Assembly: GCA_030015575.1 (NCBI GenBank)
Contig: CM057347.1
Span: 507,225,176-507,289,175, forward strand
DNA: 64,000 nucleotides
Source of the DNA: Agapanthus africanus
Lineage: Eukaryota > Streptophyta > Magnoliopsida > Asparagales > Amaryllidaceae
Direction: 5' to 3'
Shown piece after piece: positions 40,002-50,222 of the stretch (position 1 is the first letter of the stretch; every line of letters begins with the position of its first letter). The notes beneath the pieces were generated by a model. That model did no database searches, had not been told where the DNA came from, and saw only the letters and a program-made list of their open reading frames with translations. A program made the position numbers and the translations under genes.

Positions 40002-41851
40002 TGATCAGTCGAAAATATTGCATTTTTAACACGTCAATTTCCCTACCATTTGCACTCATCTAGTGGTGTTCGGTATTAATATAGTACATATTAGCAAATT
40101 GACTGTAAAATACCAAATAACTTGTGTTATATATTAAAACCGACATTTTTGAGGGAAATTGAGTGTTTATCATGGCATCGCATTATCTTTGTATAGCGCA
40201 ACACTTGTTTCGAGAATCTGTGCAGGAAATTCCAGGAACATAGCCAAATTTGTCAAAAGTGCTGATCAAAATTACGCCAAGTCCAAGACTTGAAATCTGG
40301 CAGTGATCAAGAAATAATTAAAAGATTCCACACATTAGGAAACATCATTAAAGACAAAACAAAGCAACACTGGAAATTTGATGCACCAAGGCACCAAATG
40401 GGTCGCGGATCCGCGGCTAGAACCCCCTTGGCGCCGCGAATCCGCGGCCACGTGGGAGTGACATCAGCAGTTCAATGCTTCAGGTTTCTTAGTTCAAGTC
40501 TCACACCTCATCAAGCCACTGCAAATTCCATAATTCTCCAGAAGTTTCTGCCAGAACAGCAAGGCTTATTGATTCAAGCTAATCATGTTCAAGCTTCCAA
40601 AGCAAGCTACTTAACAACCTAAGCCTAGAAGCTTCTCCCTAACCTCCAAGCTTATGAAGGAAGCTAAGCCTAACTAACTACCTCTAGAAGCTTCCATCTA
40701 ACTACCAAGCTTACAAGGGAAGCTAAACTAAACCCAGCTTCCAAAGGAAGCTAATCCTAATCAAGACTATAAAAAGGACCCTAAACCTTCGTCTCAAAGG
40801 TTGTTGATTCCTACATCAATTCCCAACACAAGTTAAGTGACACAACTTGTAAAGCCTAATCCCCAATTCAAAATCCAAAGCCAAAAATCAAGAACTCCGA
40901 GTACCAAATCAAGCATGAAGCCTTCGATCCTTTAGAAAGCGACGCCGGACTTCATCGGAGCAAGTGATCCAAGGAGATCCGCGACTCAAGGAGACGAGCG
41001 AAGCCGAAATCGACGATCAAGTTCTTCCTCTTGTAGATCTTGAGAGAATTGTAACAAAATTGTTGATAAATAAAGGTGAAATTTCTATATCTTGCTTTCT
41101 TTACATTCTTGCATCATGATTCGATCTCAATTCTTGATTGAGTGTTTTGTTATGATGTTTGAGTAAAACTCCGCTCATGAAGGGGTCGAGAGAATCAATG
41201 ATGATAATGTGACAAATCTTGAAACGATTCTTAATTCCTATAAGTTTTGTAAACTCTAGTAAATTGAAGAATCGGCAACCTAATTTCGAGCGATGCTTTC
41301 TTGATTGTGTTCGCTCTTAATTAGTAATCCATGATCGATTCTTGAATTTACTCGAGGCTAGAATTTGAATGAGATTCATCGAAAGGACAAAGGATGAGAT
41401 GAAGAAACCCTAGTTTCTTCGAAAGATCCTTAAACCTCGATTAATCGTCATCGATCTAGTATCAAATCATTAATGGATAAGAATACGTAATCAATAGATT
41501 TCATCACATCTATAGATTCGATCGATTCCTACGAGTCTCACTTCGATTCTTGATTATTGGATTGGATATCATCACTTCTTGATTCTTGATTTTTAATGTT
41601 TTCTTGTTATTAGATCTTGATTTTGATAATTCTTGAACTTCAATTTTAAAATCTTGAATTGAATTGTCTTTTCTCTTTTTTTTAATTTTCAATTCATCTA
41701 ATTCGAATTACGAACGGATTACACTTTCCCTATGGACGATCCGCACTCGCTAACGCGCTACAATCGACACCGTTATTGATTGCGGTCAAAATATTTTTGG
41801 TTGTGATTTCTATACATTTTCTACATACACACCGAGAATTCGTATCAATCA
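40002..41851 (+). repeat. 3' LTR of Athila element F
   Basis: 1850 bp, about 98.3% identical by eye to the 5' LTR. Here the GC-rich palindromes at about 40402-40450 have lost perfect symmetry. It is followed by TSD TCGCC at 41852-41856, after which element D resumes with CCCGAACAATCC. Confidence 0.94.
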
Positions 41852-41964
41852 TCGCCCCCGAACAATCCACACTAATGATTCTCGGCACCAGACTGAGATG
41901 AGAAAACCAAGCAGGCCACTCTCGACCCGACCTATAAATGGGTTGGAACGAGAGCTGGGGCCAA
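41852..41964 (+). mobile_element. 3' end of the interior of Tat-like element D, with purine tract
   Basis: A short block between Athila element F and D's 3' LTR. ATTCTCGGCACC, GAGAAAACCAAGCAGGCC, ACTCTCGACCCGA and the purine-rich GGAACGAGAGCTGGGG match, in reverse, the DNA beside the LTR of element G at 58779-58880. The purine-rich stretch just before 41965 is the likely polypurine tract. Confidence 0.8.
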
Positions 41965-42751
41965 TGATGATGCTCATAAGTGGGAATTTCTCAGATCATG
42001 ACACGTGGCGAATGACGTGTCATCCGCGTCAGCCTGCTAGACTCCTGGGGGCTGCCGAGGTAAAGTCAGTGTGGAGCATTGGTGACTTTTCTCGGATGGT
42101 CTCCGAGCTTACACCCCCACTTCTTGCCCTCGAGCAATCCAGCAGCCGAGCTTGCACCCCCCCTTTTGCTCGTCTCCGAGCTATTGCAGGCCTGAGCTTC
42201 CTCGGCCTCATGACTCGTTTTCGAGTCATCGGACAGGCCGAGCTTTCTCGGCTCTCCCGATCAACCGAGAACGTAGAGCCCAAGCGCCTCCGCAACGGCT
42301 CCGCGTATCTCTCCAAAGCGAGATATCCACCGCCCCATGTCCCACGTCCCGCATCCCACGCTAGCGCGTCCCTCATTAATGAGTGTATCCCTCCATTAAT
42401 GGACGGATCCCGCCATTTACGCGGGCGTGACGTAAGGGCGTAACTGACGGTGAGGATCTCGCATCGGCTCGCTCCGCGCGACCACTATATAAACTCCTCT
42501 CTCAGACGACTCGGGTAACTCGATTTGATTCCAATACGCCGCTACTCTGCTCATATTCCTCGATACTAACTTGATCGTCGGAGGGTTCTACGGTGGTCAC
42601 CCATCTCAGGACTTCCCTTGCAGGTAGCTCGGCGTTAACAACAACACTAACCCATTGAGATCCACACACTCAACAACAAATCTCAACCGTCCGAGAACGC
42701 TCGCTGCAGATCGACGGAGGACAACATTTGAGGGAGATTCAACCTCCATCA
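41965..42751 (+). repeat. 3' LTR of Tat-like element D
   Basis: 787 bp, starting TGATGATGCTCATAAG and ending CAACCTCCATCA, so its ends are inverted repeats TGATG/CATCA. A TATATAA box lies at 42486-42492, followed by AACTCCTCTC. It shares long blocks with 43719-44452 and, reversed, with 57959-58778. Apparent ORFs inside it are not genes. ATAAG (42752-42756) should be D's right TSD copy, but the left copy is out of the window. Confidence 0.9.
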
Positions 42752-42785
42752 ATAAGTACATTGTTTGGAAACGGTTAAGGTTTCG

Positions 42786-43155
42786 TGTGATACCCATGTG
42801 GAGCTAGGATGTATACCACCTATCCCGTGAGAAGTGGGGTGTTATACAGTATCGAGATGGAGATGTAACTACATACAGGGACCCACTGTAGAACAATGAG
42901 GAGTATCGAATTCCGTTCTGAATGAGGACATGATCAGAACTATAAATGGAATGATATCATTCTTATAACAAAGAGACATCTTTTGGATGAATCAGAACTA
43001 TAAGCGTGCATGAGCTAAGGAAATTCTAGGATGGGTGACTTCTTGGTAAGTGGCTCTTTCTTGAGTCTGGTTCATTCCAAAAGACAAAACTGTATGGCTT
43101 CTCGAGTCCGACCATGGCGGACAATACCGTTTATGTTTGGGGATGGGTCGTGACA
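42786..43155 (+). mobile_element. Solo Cassandra-type TRIM LTR carrying a 5S rRNA-like core
   Basis: A 370-bp LTR from TGTGATACCC to GGTCGTGACA, flanked by a perfect 5-bp TSD, TTTCG (42781-42785 and 43156-43160). It carries a 5S rRNA-derived internal region and, near its end, GCGGACAATACCG followed by GGGGATGGGTCGTGACA, an arrangement characteristic of Cassandra LTRs. No second LTR or primer site follows, so this is a solo LTR. It landed 34 bases after the end of D's 3' LTR. Confidence 0.8.
42985..43056 (+). ncRNA. 5S rRNA-like sequence in the Cassandra LTR
   Basis: ATCAGAACT, AAGCGTGC and CTAGGATGGGTGAC appear in the order and approximate spacing of the plant 5S rRNA gene, followed by a degenerate CTYYTGGKAAGT. 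These blocks cover the RNA polymerase III internal control region (A box, intermediate element, C box). The 5' third and the end of 5S are absent or unrecognisable, so this is not a functional 5S gene. Confidence 0.75.
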
Positions 43156-43160
43156 TTTCG

Positions 43161-43718
43161 AAATCCCGATTACATTGGGTTTCAATGCTAAACTTAAAAT
43201 TATGACTTGTTTAACATGTGGAATAGAGTTTCTCAAATAGTCTTGTTTCAAAAGATTTTGATGGCTTGAAACCAAATTTTCCAAAACTTCATACGAGAGA
43301 TTTTCAGCAAGTTTTGTGTCATGTCTATTGATTTTTTATTTCATGCAATTATAAATAGATTAAGTTAAATAAAAACCTTGATTACATAAACGATAGAGTG
43401 ATACTTCACCTACCAGCTTAAAATTCTACAACAATCTATTCAAAAGATAAAATTGTAATACAGCCAAGTAAATGAGCCCATGGTTATTTTTCTTTTGGAT
43501 GGGTTTTGAGATATATTTTTAGTGGATAGGATAAGCATTTTTCTAAACTATATACCCAACCAAGAAACCCTAGTATAAACTACACGAAACCTCAAATTTA
43601 GAAGATCATTCTAAGTTTTCGAGGGGCCAATGGGAATCGTAACCTCTGCCTAAACTTTTAGGCCAAAGTGAACTAACATTGCATTTGACCAACAATTTGA
43701 AGACATGTGTTTGCTAAA
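43161..43718. other. Unassigned AT-rich DNA
   Basis: About 560 bp between the Cassandra LTR and a Tat-type LTR. No coding, terminal repeats or tandem repeats could be supported. Confidence 0.5.
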
Positions 43719-44452
43719 TGATGATACTTATAAATGGGGATTCCCTGGTCACGACCCGTATCAGATGACGTGTCGTCCACGTAAACCCACTAGATTCCTG
43801 GAGGCTATGAAGCTGGAATAGGTATGATGCAATGGGGACATTCATCGGCGCCTCATCTCCGAGATAACACTCGGCCCTTTTGAGGGACTCCCCTGAGTAC
43901 ATTCCCTCTTCGCCTAACCACCAGCCAACAGCTCGTCTTCGAGCTATCCTATGGCCGAGATTCCTCAACGCCCCTCTTTGGCCGGAAGCATGGAGCACGG
44001 GCATCCTCGTAACGACTCTGTGTATCTCGCCATGACGAGATCTCCGCAGCTCCGCATCCCGCATCCCACGCCACTATATCTCGTCATTAATGAGCATATC
44101 TCGCCATCAATGCGGGCGTAATGCATGGATGAAATGGACGACGAGAATCTCGTATCGGCTCGTCCTCAGGTGACCCCTATATAAACCTCTCCTCGAGACG
44201 ATCCAGATAACCGGAACTCATTCCAATACGCCGCTACTCTGCATGAATATTCTCCGGTATTTACTTGATCGTCGGAAGGTCCTACGGCGGCTTCACATCC
44301 CGGGACTTCCTTTGCAAGTAGCTCGGCGTTAACAACAATTAACAACCCGTTGAGATTCACATCCAACCTCCACCACAAATCTCAATTGTTCAGCACCGCT
44401 GACCACTAGATCGACGGAGAACAACATCTAAGGAAGATTCCAACCTCCATCA
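43719..44452 (+). mobile_element. Solo Tat-type LTR
   Basis: 734 bp, TGATGATACTTATAAATGG to CAACCTCCATCA, of the same family as 41965-42751, with a TATATAA box at 44178-44184. There is no polypurine tract before it and no primer site after it, so it is a solo LTR. The flanks CTAAA and CAAGA agree at only three of five bases, so the TSD is eroded or one end is rearranged. It differs a good deal from D's LTR, including a shorter central part. Confidence 0.8.
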
Positions 44453-44546
44453 CAAGATAGCCTATTAGTCTAATATTTCTTTGGAATTTGATTATTGTTA
44501 AGTAATTCTTTAGGAGATTTAGATATTAGTGCCACAACCGCGTTTT

Positions 44547-44594
44547 GAGTTCTGGAGATCACGTTCCAACGAGTTCTGGAGATCACGTTCCAAC
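44547..44594 (+). repeat. 24-bp perfect tandem duplication
   Basis: Two identical adjacent copies of a unit beginning GAGTTCTGGAGATCACG and ending TTCCAAC. This is a recent small duplication in otherwise unassigned DNA downstream of the solo LTR. Confidence 0.9.
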
Positions 44595-44831
44595 GTCTAC
44601 CGCATGATAACTTGTGCACCCATGTGCAACGTGCTCTACGCACCATAACTTGAAACGAGAATCAAAACAATATAACGTCATGGTCCATTCGGATTTTGGC
44701 TTAGATATTTTCGGCTACAAACACCACACATACATTAAATTTAGGAAAGAGTGGTCTAAATCCTTAGGTTTTGAAAGTGTTTGTTTAAATGCTTATAATA
44801 CATTAACTAATATGTTATACCAATAAAACCC

Positions 44832-45042
44832 TTTGGAATAAAATACCACATTGGTCTTTTAAAACACTATACTTATTTTTTAAACTGCTTCATTTGCATT
44901 AAAATACTACATTTGACATAAAAATGTTACATTTATCAGTAAAACTGCTACAACTATTACATTTGACATGCTTTAAACTAAATGTAGCAGTTTAAATATA
45001 AATATAGTAATTTAAAAGGTAAATGTGGTACTTTATCTCAAA
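44832..45042. mobile_element. MITE-like inverted-repeat element
   Basis: 22-bp terminal inverted repeats, TTTGGAATAAAATACCACAT at the left (44832) and its near complement ending at 45042, agree at about 18 of 22 positions. A second nested inverted pair, AACTGCTACA and TGTAGCAGTT, lies inside. The element is 211 bp, AT-rich and has no coding. I could not define a clear TSD, so the superfamily is open. Confidence 0.6.
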
Positions 45043-45548
45043 TGACATTATTGTTATAATAAGTAAGGACTAAAACAAAAAAAAATTGAGTTTAGTGTAT
45101 TTTTGACAAGTTTTTTTGGCAGGCTTTTGAAACCCAGAGATTTACATCCATTTTTACCTTTAATTTATCTATTTTCTTATTAATATCACTATTCATCATG
45201 TAATTTATAAATATAAATTATTTCTTCCCTTATCACTCCTGTTACAACGATGGAAACTCCAAATTTTAGCTTACATCATCAGTGTCTACTTTATGTTTTA
45301 AAAATATAATAAGAAAAACCTATTAATTTATTCTCTCTCTCAAGATGTTCATATCATCATCACATTTATTTTTCTTAAATTCTTTTTTTTAATTCAAAGT
45401 TCAAATCTCTGTATCTTTCTTCTAAAACCTCAATATTTGAAAATACAGTAGAATTGAAAAACAATGATATTTGAATCACATAATACCTCTCCCATCACAA
45501 TGACAACCCTTTACACGAGAGGTCCCATTGATCTATATAGCTCACTGA
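45043..45548. other. Unassigned AT-rich DNA
   Basis: About 500 bp with no supported gene, RNA or repeat, left of Copia remnant H. Confidence 0.45.
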
Positions 45549-45975
45549 TGTTAGAATACCACTGTATGTACGACTCTAAATATCCTATTAAATAACATAT
45601 GAGCATAGCATAATTGTATGGTTATAATTATGAAACCACATAGTAATTTTAAGTGGTTATTGTCATGCCTCTAAGTAACTATAAGAACTATTATAACTAC
45701 ATGATAGAAGAAGTTATATAAAAGGAGTCGTTGCGTACACAATGTATGAGAGAAGACACAAATGTGAATTGTAAAATAAAGATGTGTGTTCCTCCCATCT
45801 GGATACTATACGGTATTGGAATAGGCAAGGAAGATCAATGGGTCGGTCCTAGTTATTCTTATTCTACAATATATGGTTCAAGGTAAGTTTCTCTAGACGC
45901 ATGTATGGCATGTGCGTAAGATGATCAAGTCGTTTATCATACCGTATGGATCAAGAATATATAAATTTTCTTACA
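45549..45975 (+). repeat. 5' LTR of Copia remnant H
   Basis: 427 bp, with TTATATAAAAGGAG as the TATA-type box near 45714 and AATAAAGATGTG near 45775 as a likely polyadenylation region. It aligns with 48902-49417. Confidence 0.8.
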
Positions 45976-48901
45976 ATTGATATCAAGAGTCCAAAAGAAT
46001 TAGTTCCGGCCAAATTCCGATCAAAATCGAATTCTCCGTCGATTTATAAGAAAATGGATTTTTTTCTTCTTTCTTTCTTTTCGAATTTTTCGGCGAACTC
46101 GGCGATGGCGTCAAGGGGAATTGAAGCGGCCGGCCTCCGGTGTCACCGGAGGTGACCGCCGGCGGGTCTAGGGTGGCCATAATATCGAGAAAGAGAAGAA
46201 CCTGTATAATGGGTTCGTTGAAGATATCAAACTCTAATGAAGAGAAAAGGAAAATTATTAAAAGACCCTTAGAAATTGTTTTGGGTTATTATTTAATTTT
46301 CCATTTTTATAACCATATTTTTGTTTCATGTTAAGTCTATGTCATAATGGTGTTTTGAAACTTGTATATATCATCTCTAAGGAAAAAATCGCTCTACTCC
46401 TTGATTGTTGGTTTCGACCATTTTCTTGAGGGATTAGCGTTCTAAATCCTTGCATTTTGTTATGATATTTTTTGATGTAAATTTTAAAATTGATTATGCT
46501 CTACTCTATTTGAGATTGAATTTTATGCTTTACTCAACAGAGAGTAGCCTACAATTAATTCATTAAGTTTATTGATTTTTATGTATATTCAAATTTGTTT
46601 GGATATTCAATCATCTTTCATTTCCTTAATCAATATCTTTTATTTCCTTAATCAATATTGACTTGTGGTTTAACCCCTTTTATGAACGAATTTTGAGGCA
46701 AAGTTAATTTATTTTTATAGATAAAATCTATTACTTAGACAATTTTTCGTGATCATTGATCCATATTTTTATATTTAAATCCATTTTTTTAATGGATAAA
46801 TTTATTTAGTCAATTTTTCGGATCTAAATTATTTAGGTAAATTTCTAGACTGTTTTACAAGTATTTAGACTTTCTCTGAAAATTTCTGGACTGTTTTGCA
46901 GTTATTTAGAATTTTTTTCTCCAATTACAGTATGTAATTTTCGTGATTATTTGGATCCGTTTGCAAAAAATCTGAATAGAAACTGAATTCAGGGGTCTTA
47001 CTGCAAATGTTACCGTAAACTTCAGTATTTACATATTAGTCCGGAATTTTCATTTTGCATATTTCAGGGGTTGTTTTGTAACAGCGTAAATTCATCATGC
47101 AAGATTATTATTTTATGTCTATTTTAGTAGTTCGAAGAACTTTGGATGAAAATAATTAATATAACTTGCTTATTATGTTATAATCATGTTAGAATTATCC
47201 TATATGGAGATCATATGGATTATACATGAGATTTAGTGGATTTTATGAATTGCGAATTTATAAAGTTTTGCATATATTATGTTTATCTTAAAGTAATAAT
47301 ATCTTTTGATATACTTATGTGTTTTTAACGATCCAACATTCGTTGGAAAGCATTTCTCATGATCTGCACATTATACCATCATCATGTATCAAGTATAATT
47401 ATTGTGTTTATGGACATGTATTGTTTCATCGTACATGGATGATGTAAGTTTAGATATAATTTGAAATTGGGTTATCTTATTAGTTAGGTCATGTGACGGT
47501 TTTCTTCACATCGTGTTATTAATTATTTTTGTATGTAGACATTTAATATTGCAATTATTTTCATTCAGATAATTACTTGACCCCACATGGAAGTGATTAT
47601 TTATGTGATTCAATTGAGATAAAATAGTTTAAAGAAATATTAGAATAGAAATTTCTTAGACCCACAGGAAAAGAAATTGTCTATCTGCTATTACATTGCT
47701 GGTTTTATTATGCATTTTTTTATTTCTTTTAATTGGATTAAGATGACTTAAAGAATGTTAGAATATAAATTTCTTATGCCTACATGAAAAAAAGATTTCT
47801 ATTTTGATATTAAATTTCTAATCTTAATATATTGTAATTAGTAGATTCATGCATTTAGCAACCTCTACCCATAGGAAGGTTGAATTTACTAATAAAAGTA
47901 GATATCGATCTATTTTAATATATTTAGAATATCATAGCAATAATTTGTATATTGACTTGATTATAAAATTATTCCTACTTGATTATAAAGTTTAAGACTT
48001 TTAAGTTCGGTGGAAATAAATTTCTCGTACGTAAAATTTGAGAAATTATTTTACCTTCTTAAGAACATAAAGGATAAAGTTAAAATGGACTACTCCCGTT
48101 ATTAACCAACTCGTAAAGCTTAATTTGTCCAAAATATGGATACTTTGGATGAGCCATTGAAAATAAAGATATTCTCTATAATAATAAAGATCTAAGCACG
48201 AGCTTGTAGAAAAATGTCATTGCAACTACTCATAATGAGGAAAATATGTTTGAAGGTAATGGAATAAATTTATATATTGTTATGACATATTTTTCACAAG
48301 TATAATAGCTAAGGGACTGTCATATGGCACAGAGTGATTGACACACGATAAAGATTTTGCTAGTACATTATGACAATACATCTGCAGTTGTATTTGTTAG
48401 CAACGATAAAAGCGGGAGTCGACTAAAAAAGATCGACATCAAGTTTCCTAAGAATTATGATTGATTTGTGATCACGAATGGCTAAGGCACATAAAGATTG
48501 AGTCCATCTTTGCTAGATCCACTTACTAATATATTACTGTGTTTTTATTAACGGGTCTTGCAAGAAATGTGAGACTTATAAGAAAAGTGTTGTATGTCAT
48601 TTTTCTATGATCTACATATTTATGTCTAGACATTTTTGGATGTTGTTAGTATTTTGTACATGACTAATAAAGTGCACATCAGATTTTGTCATGTGATTTT
48701 ATGCTTTTAGATCAATTTTAAGTTGGACTCGGAATTGTTATATTAACCATTCATAAGGTTATTTGTATGTATATATATGAAAGCTTCTTAAAGGCAAATT
48801 ATTTTGCTCATTAAAATGTAACTATTTAATTGTCCATAAAGTATAGTTATAATGATGTTATATACAAGACATTAATAGTATAGTTTGAGTCAAGTAGAAA
48901 A

Positions 48902-49417
48902 TGTTAGAAATAACACTATATGTATGACTCTAAACATCCTATTAAATATGACATATGAGCTTAGCATAATTGTGTGGTTATAATTATGAAACCACATACT
49001 AGTTTTGAGTGGTTTTTGTCATGTCACTAAGTAGTTATAAGAACTATTATAACTCCTTGATGGAAAGAGTTATATAAAAAGAGCCCTTATCTACACAATG
49101 AACAAGAGAAGACACAAATGTGAATTGTAAAATAAAGATGTGTATTCCTTCCATCGGAATACCCTACGGTATTGGAGTAAATAAGAAAGATCAATAAGTC
49201 TTAGTTATTCTTATTCTACAATATATGGTTCAAGATAAGATTCTCTTTATGATAAAAAAATATTCTAACATTCTTTAAGCCAAATCTTAGTTATTCTTAT
49301 TCTACAATACAAGATTCAATATAAGTTTCTTTAGACTGATGTATAGCATGTGCGTGAGATGATCAAGTCGTTAATCATGCCGTATAGATTAAGAATATAT
49401 ATAAAAAAAATCTTACA
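48902..49417 (+). repeat. 3' LTR of Copia remnant H, with internal duplication
   Basis: 516 bp. It is longer than the 5' copy because a segment of about 80-90 bp containing CTTAGTTATTCTTATTCTAC is present twice (about 49200 and 49287). The TATA-type TTATATAAAAAGAG is conserved near 49070. Confidence 0.75.
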
Positions 49418-49422
49418 ACTAA

Positions 49423-50222
49423 AAGATACAAATTTCTAGGAATACAAGAAAATAAGAGAAAAACTGCACTTTATAATCAAGTAGAGCATGCTATGTCATC
49501 GCTATAGAGAAAGAAAAGGCAAAAATAACTAAATGGAAAGAGCATACCCAATATAAAAAATTTCCATTATTTTCCTTTGTTGCTCTTTTTATTGTTTATT
49601 TTAACCTGTTCTACTTCTTTTATGATCTCATTTTAACCTATTCATTCCTTTGTTTTGCCTTCACAAAAGGAACAAATAATTCCATATCTAGTACCTAACT
49701 GATATCAATAAAATATGTGTTGTGTTCTTTTTAGGTATGTTAAATATGTTCTTCATGCTTATACGTGCACGTACATAATACTGGTTTATTTCAACCATAG
49801 CTTACCTACTATACATCGACGTGTTTCACATGTGCAAATAACTAGCTTGCTAACTTACCACGAATAGAATAGAGGTCTAACCTAGAAACTTTTTTTATAA
49901 TAATAAGACTCAACTATAAAACGCGATAAGCTTTGAATTGTGTACCATCCATGCAAATTTGATGCCTTTCTTGTTTCTAAGAAGAAAAATCACGATGCAA
50001 TACCTGAATTACTTTGGAAGATAGCCACACATCAAGAATTAGTATTGTATTCGGACCATACCTTAATCATCCACATGGCAAAATATGAGAAACTCCCCGT
50101 AATAATAAGAAAGATATCGGCATAAAAAAAATTATGTAATCATTTTAGGTCTCACGCGACAAAAAAGTAGCCGCTCGTCATGAGACTGCAGAGTGATCAC
50201 AACGACAATCTTAATACTATTT
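49423..50222. other. AT-rich DNA downstream of the host gene
   Basis: About 800 bp with no supported coding on either strand. It contains the 3' flank, and possibly the 3' UTR, of the minus-strand host gene whose stop codon is at 50223-50225. Confidence 0.5.

Larger units (their letters stand above)
30116..41851 (+). mobile_element. Athila-type Ty3/gypsy element F, young, with few breaks
   Basis: LTRs at 30116-31967 (1852 bp) and 40002-41851 (1850 bp) begin TGATCAGTCG and end TATCAATCA. The TSD is TCGCC (30111-30115 and 41852-41856). The primer site TGACGCCGTTGCCGGGGA (31970-31987) matches the tRNA-Asp type site used by Athila elements. The PPT AATAAGTTTGGGAGAATC ends at 40001. Internal order is gag, protease, RT, RNase H, integrase. 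About 30 LTR differences were counted by eye (about 1.7%, well under 1 million years at 1.3e-8). It looks nearly whole, with about four breaks. No env-like frame is found between integrase and the 3' LTR. Confidence 0.95.
45549..49417 (+). mobile_element. Old Ty1/copia remnant H
   Basis: LTRs at 45549-45975 (427 bp) and 48902-49417 (516 bp) begin TGTTAGAA and end CTTACA. The flanks ACTGA (45544-45548) and ACTAA (49418-49422) are a TSD with one difference. A Met-type primer-site relic, TTGATATCAAGAGTCC, follows the 5' LTR. Just before the 3' LTR is decayed Copia RNase H text around 48365-48530: a DNTSAVV-like stretch, then a DIK-like stretch, then LDPLTN-like in place of ADPLTKG. LTR divergence is more than 10% by eye, so several million years. 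It is broken in many places with no usable frame. Confidence 0.8.

Noticed and set aside
41898-42443. 181-codon (+) and 115-codon (-) frames
   Set aside because: Both lie in the 3' end of D and its LTR; the family's other LTR copies do not keep them open.
42985-43056. A functional 5S rRNA gene
   Set aside because: Only the internal control blocks match; the ends are missing and the segment lies inside an LTR with a TSD.
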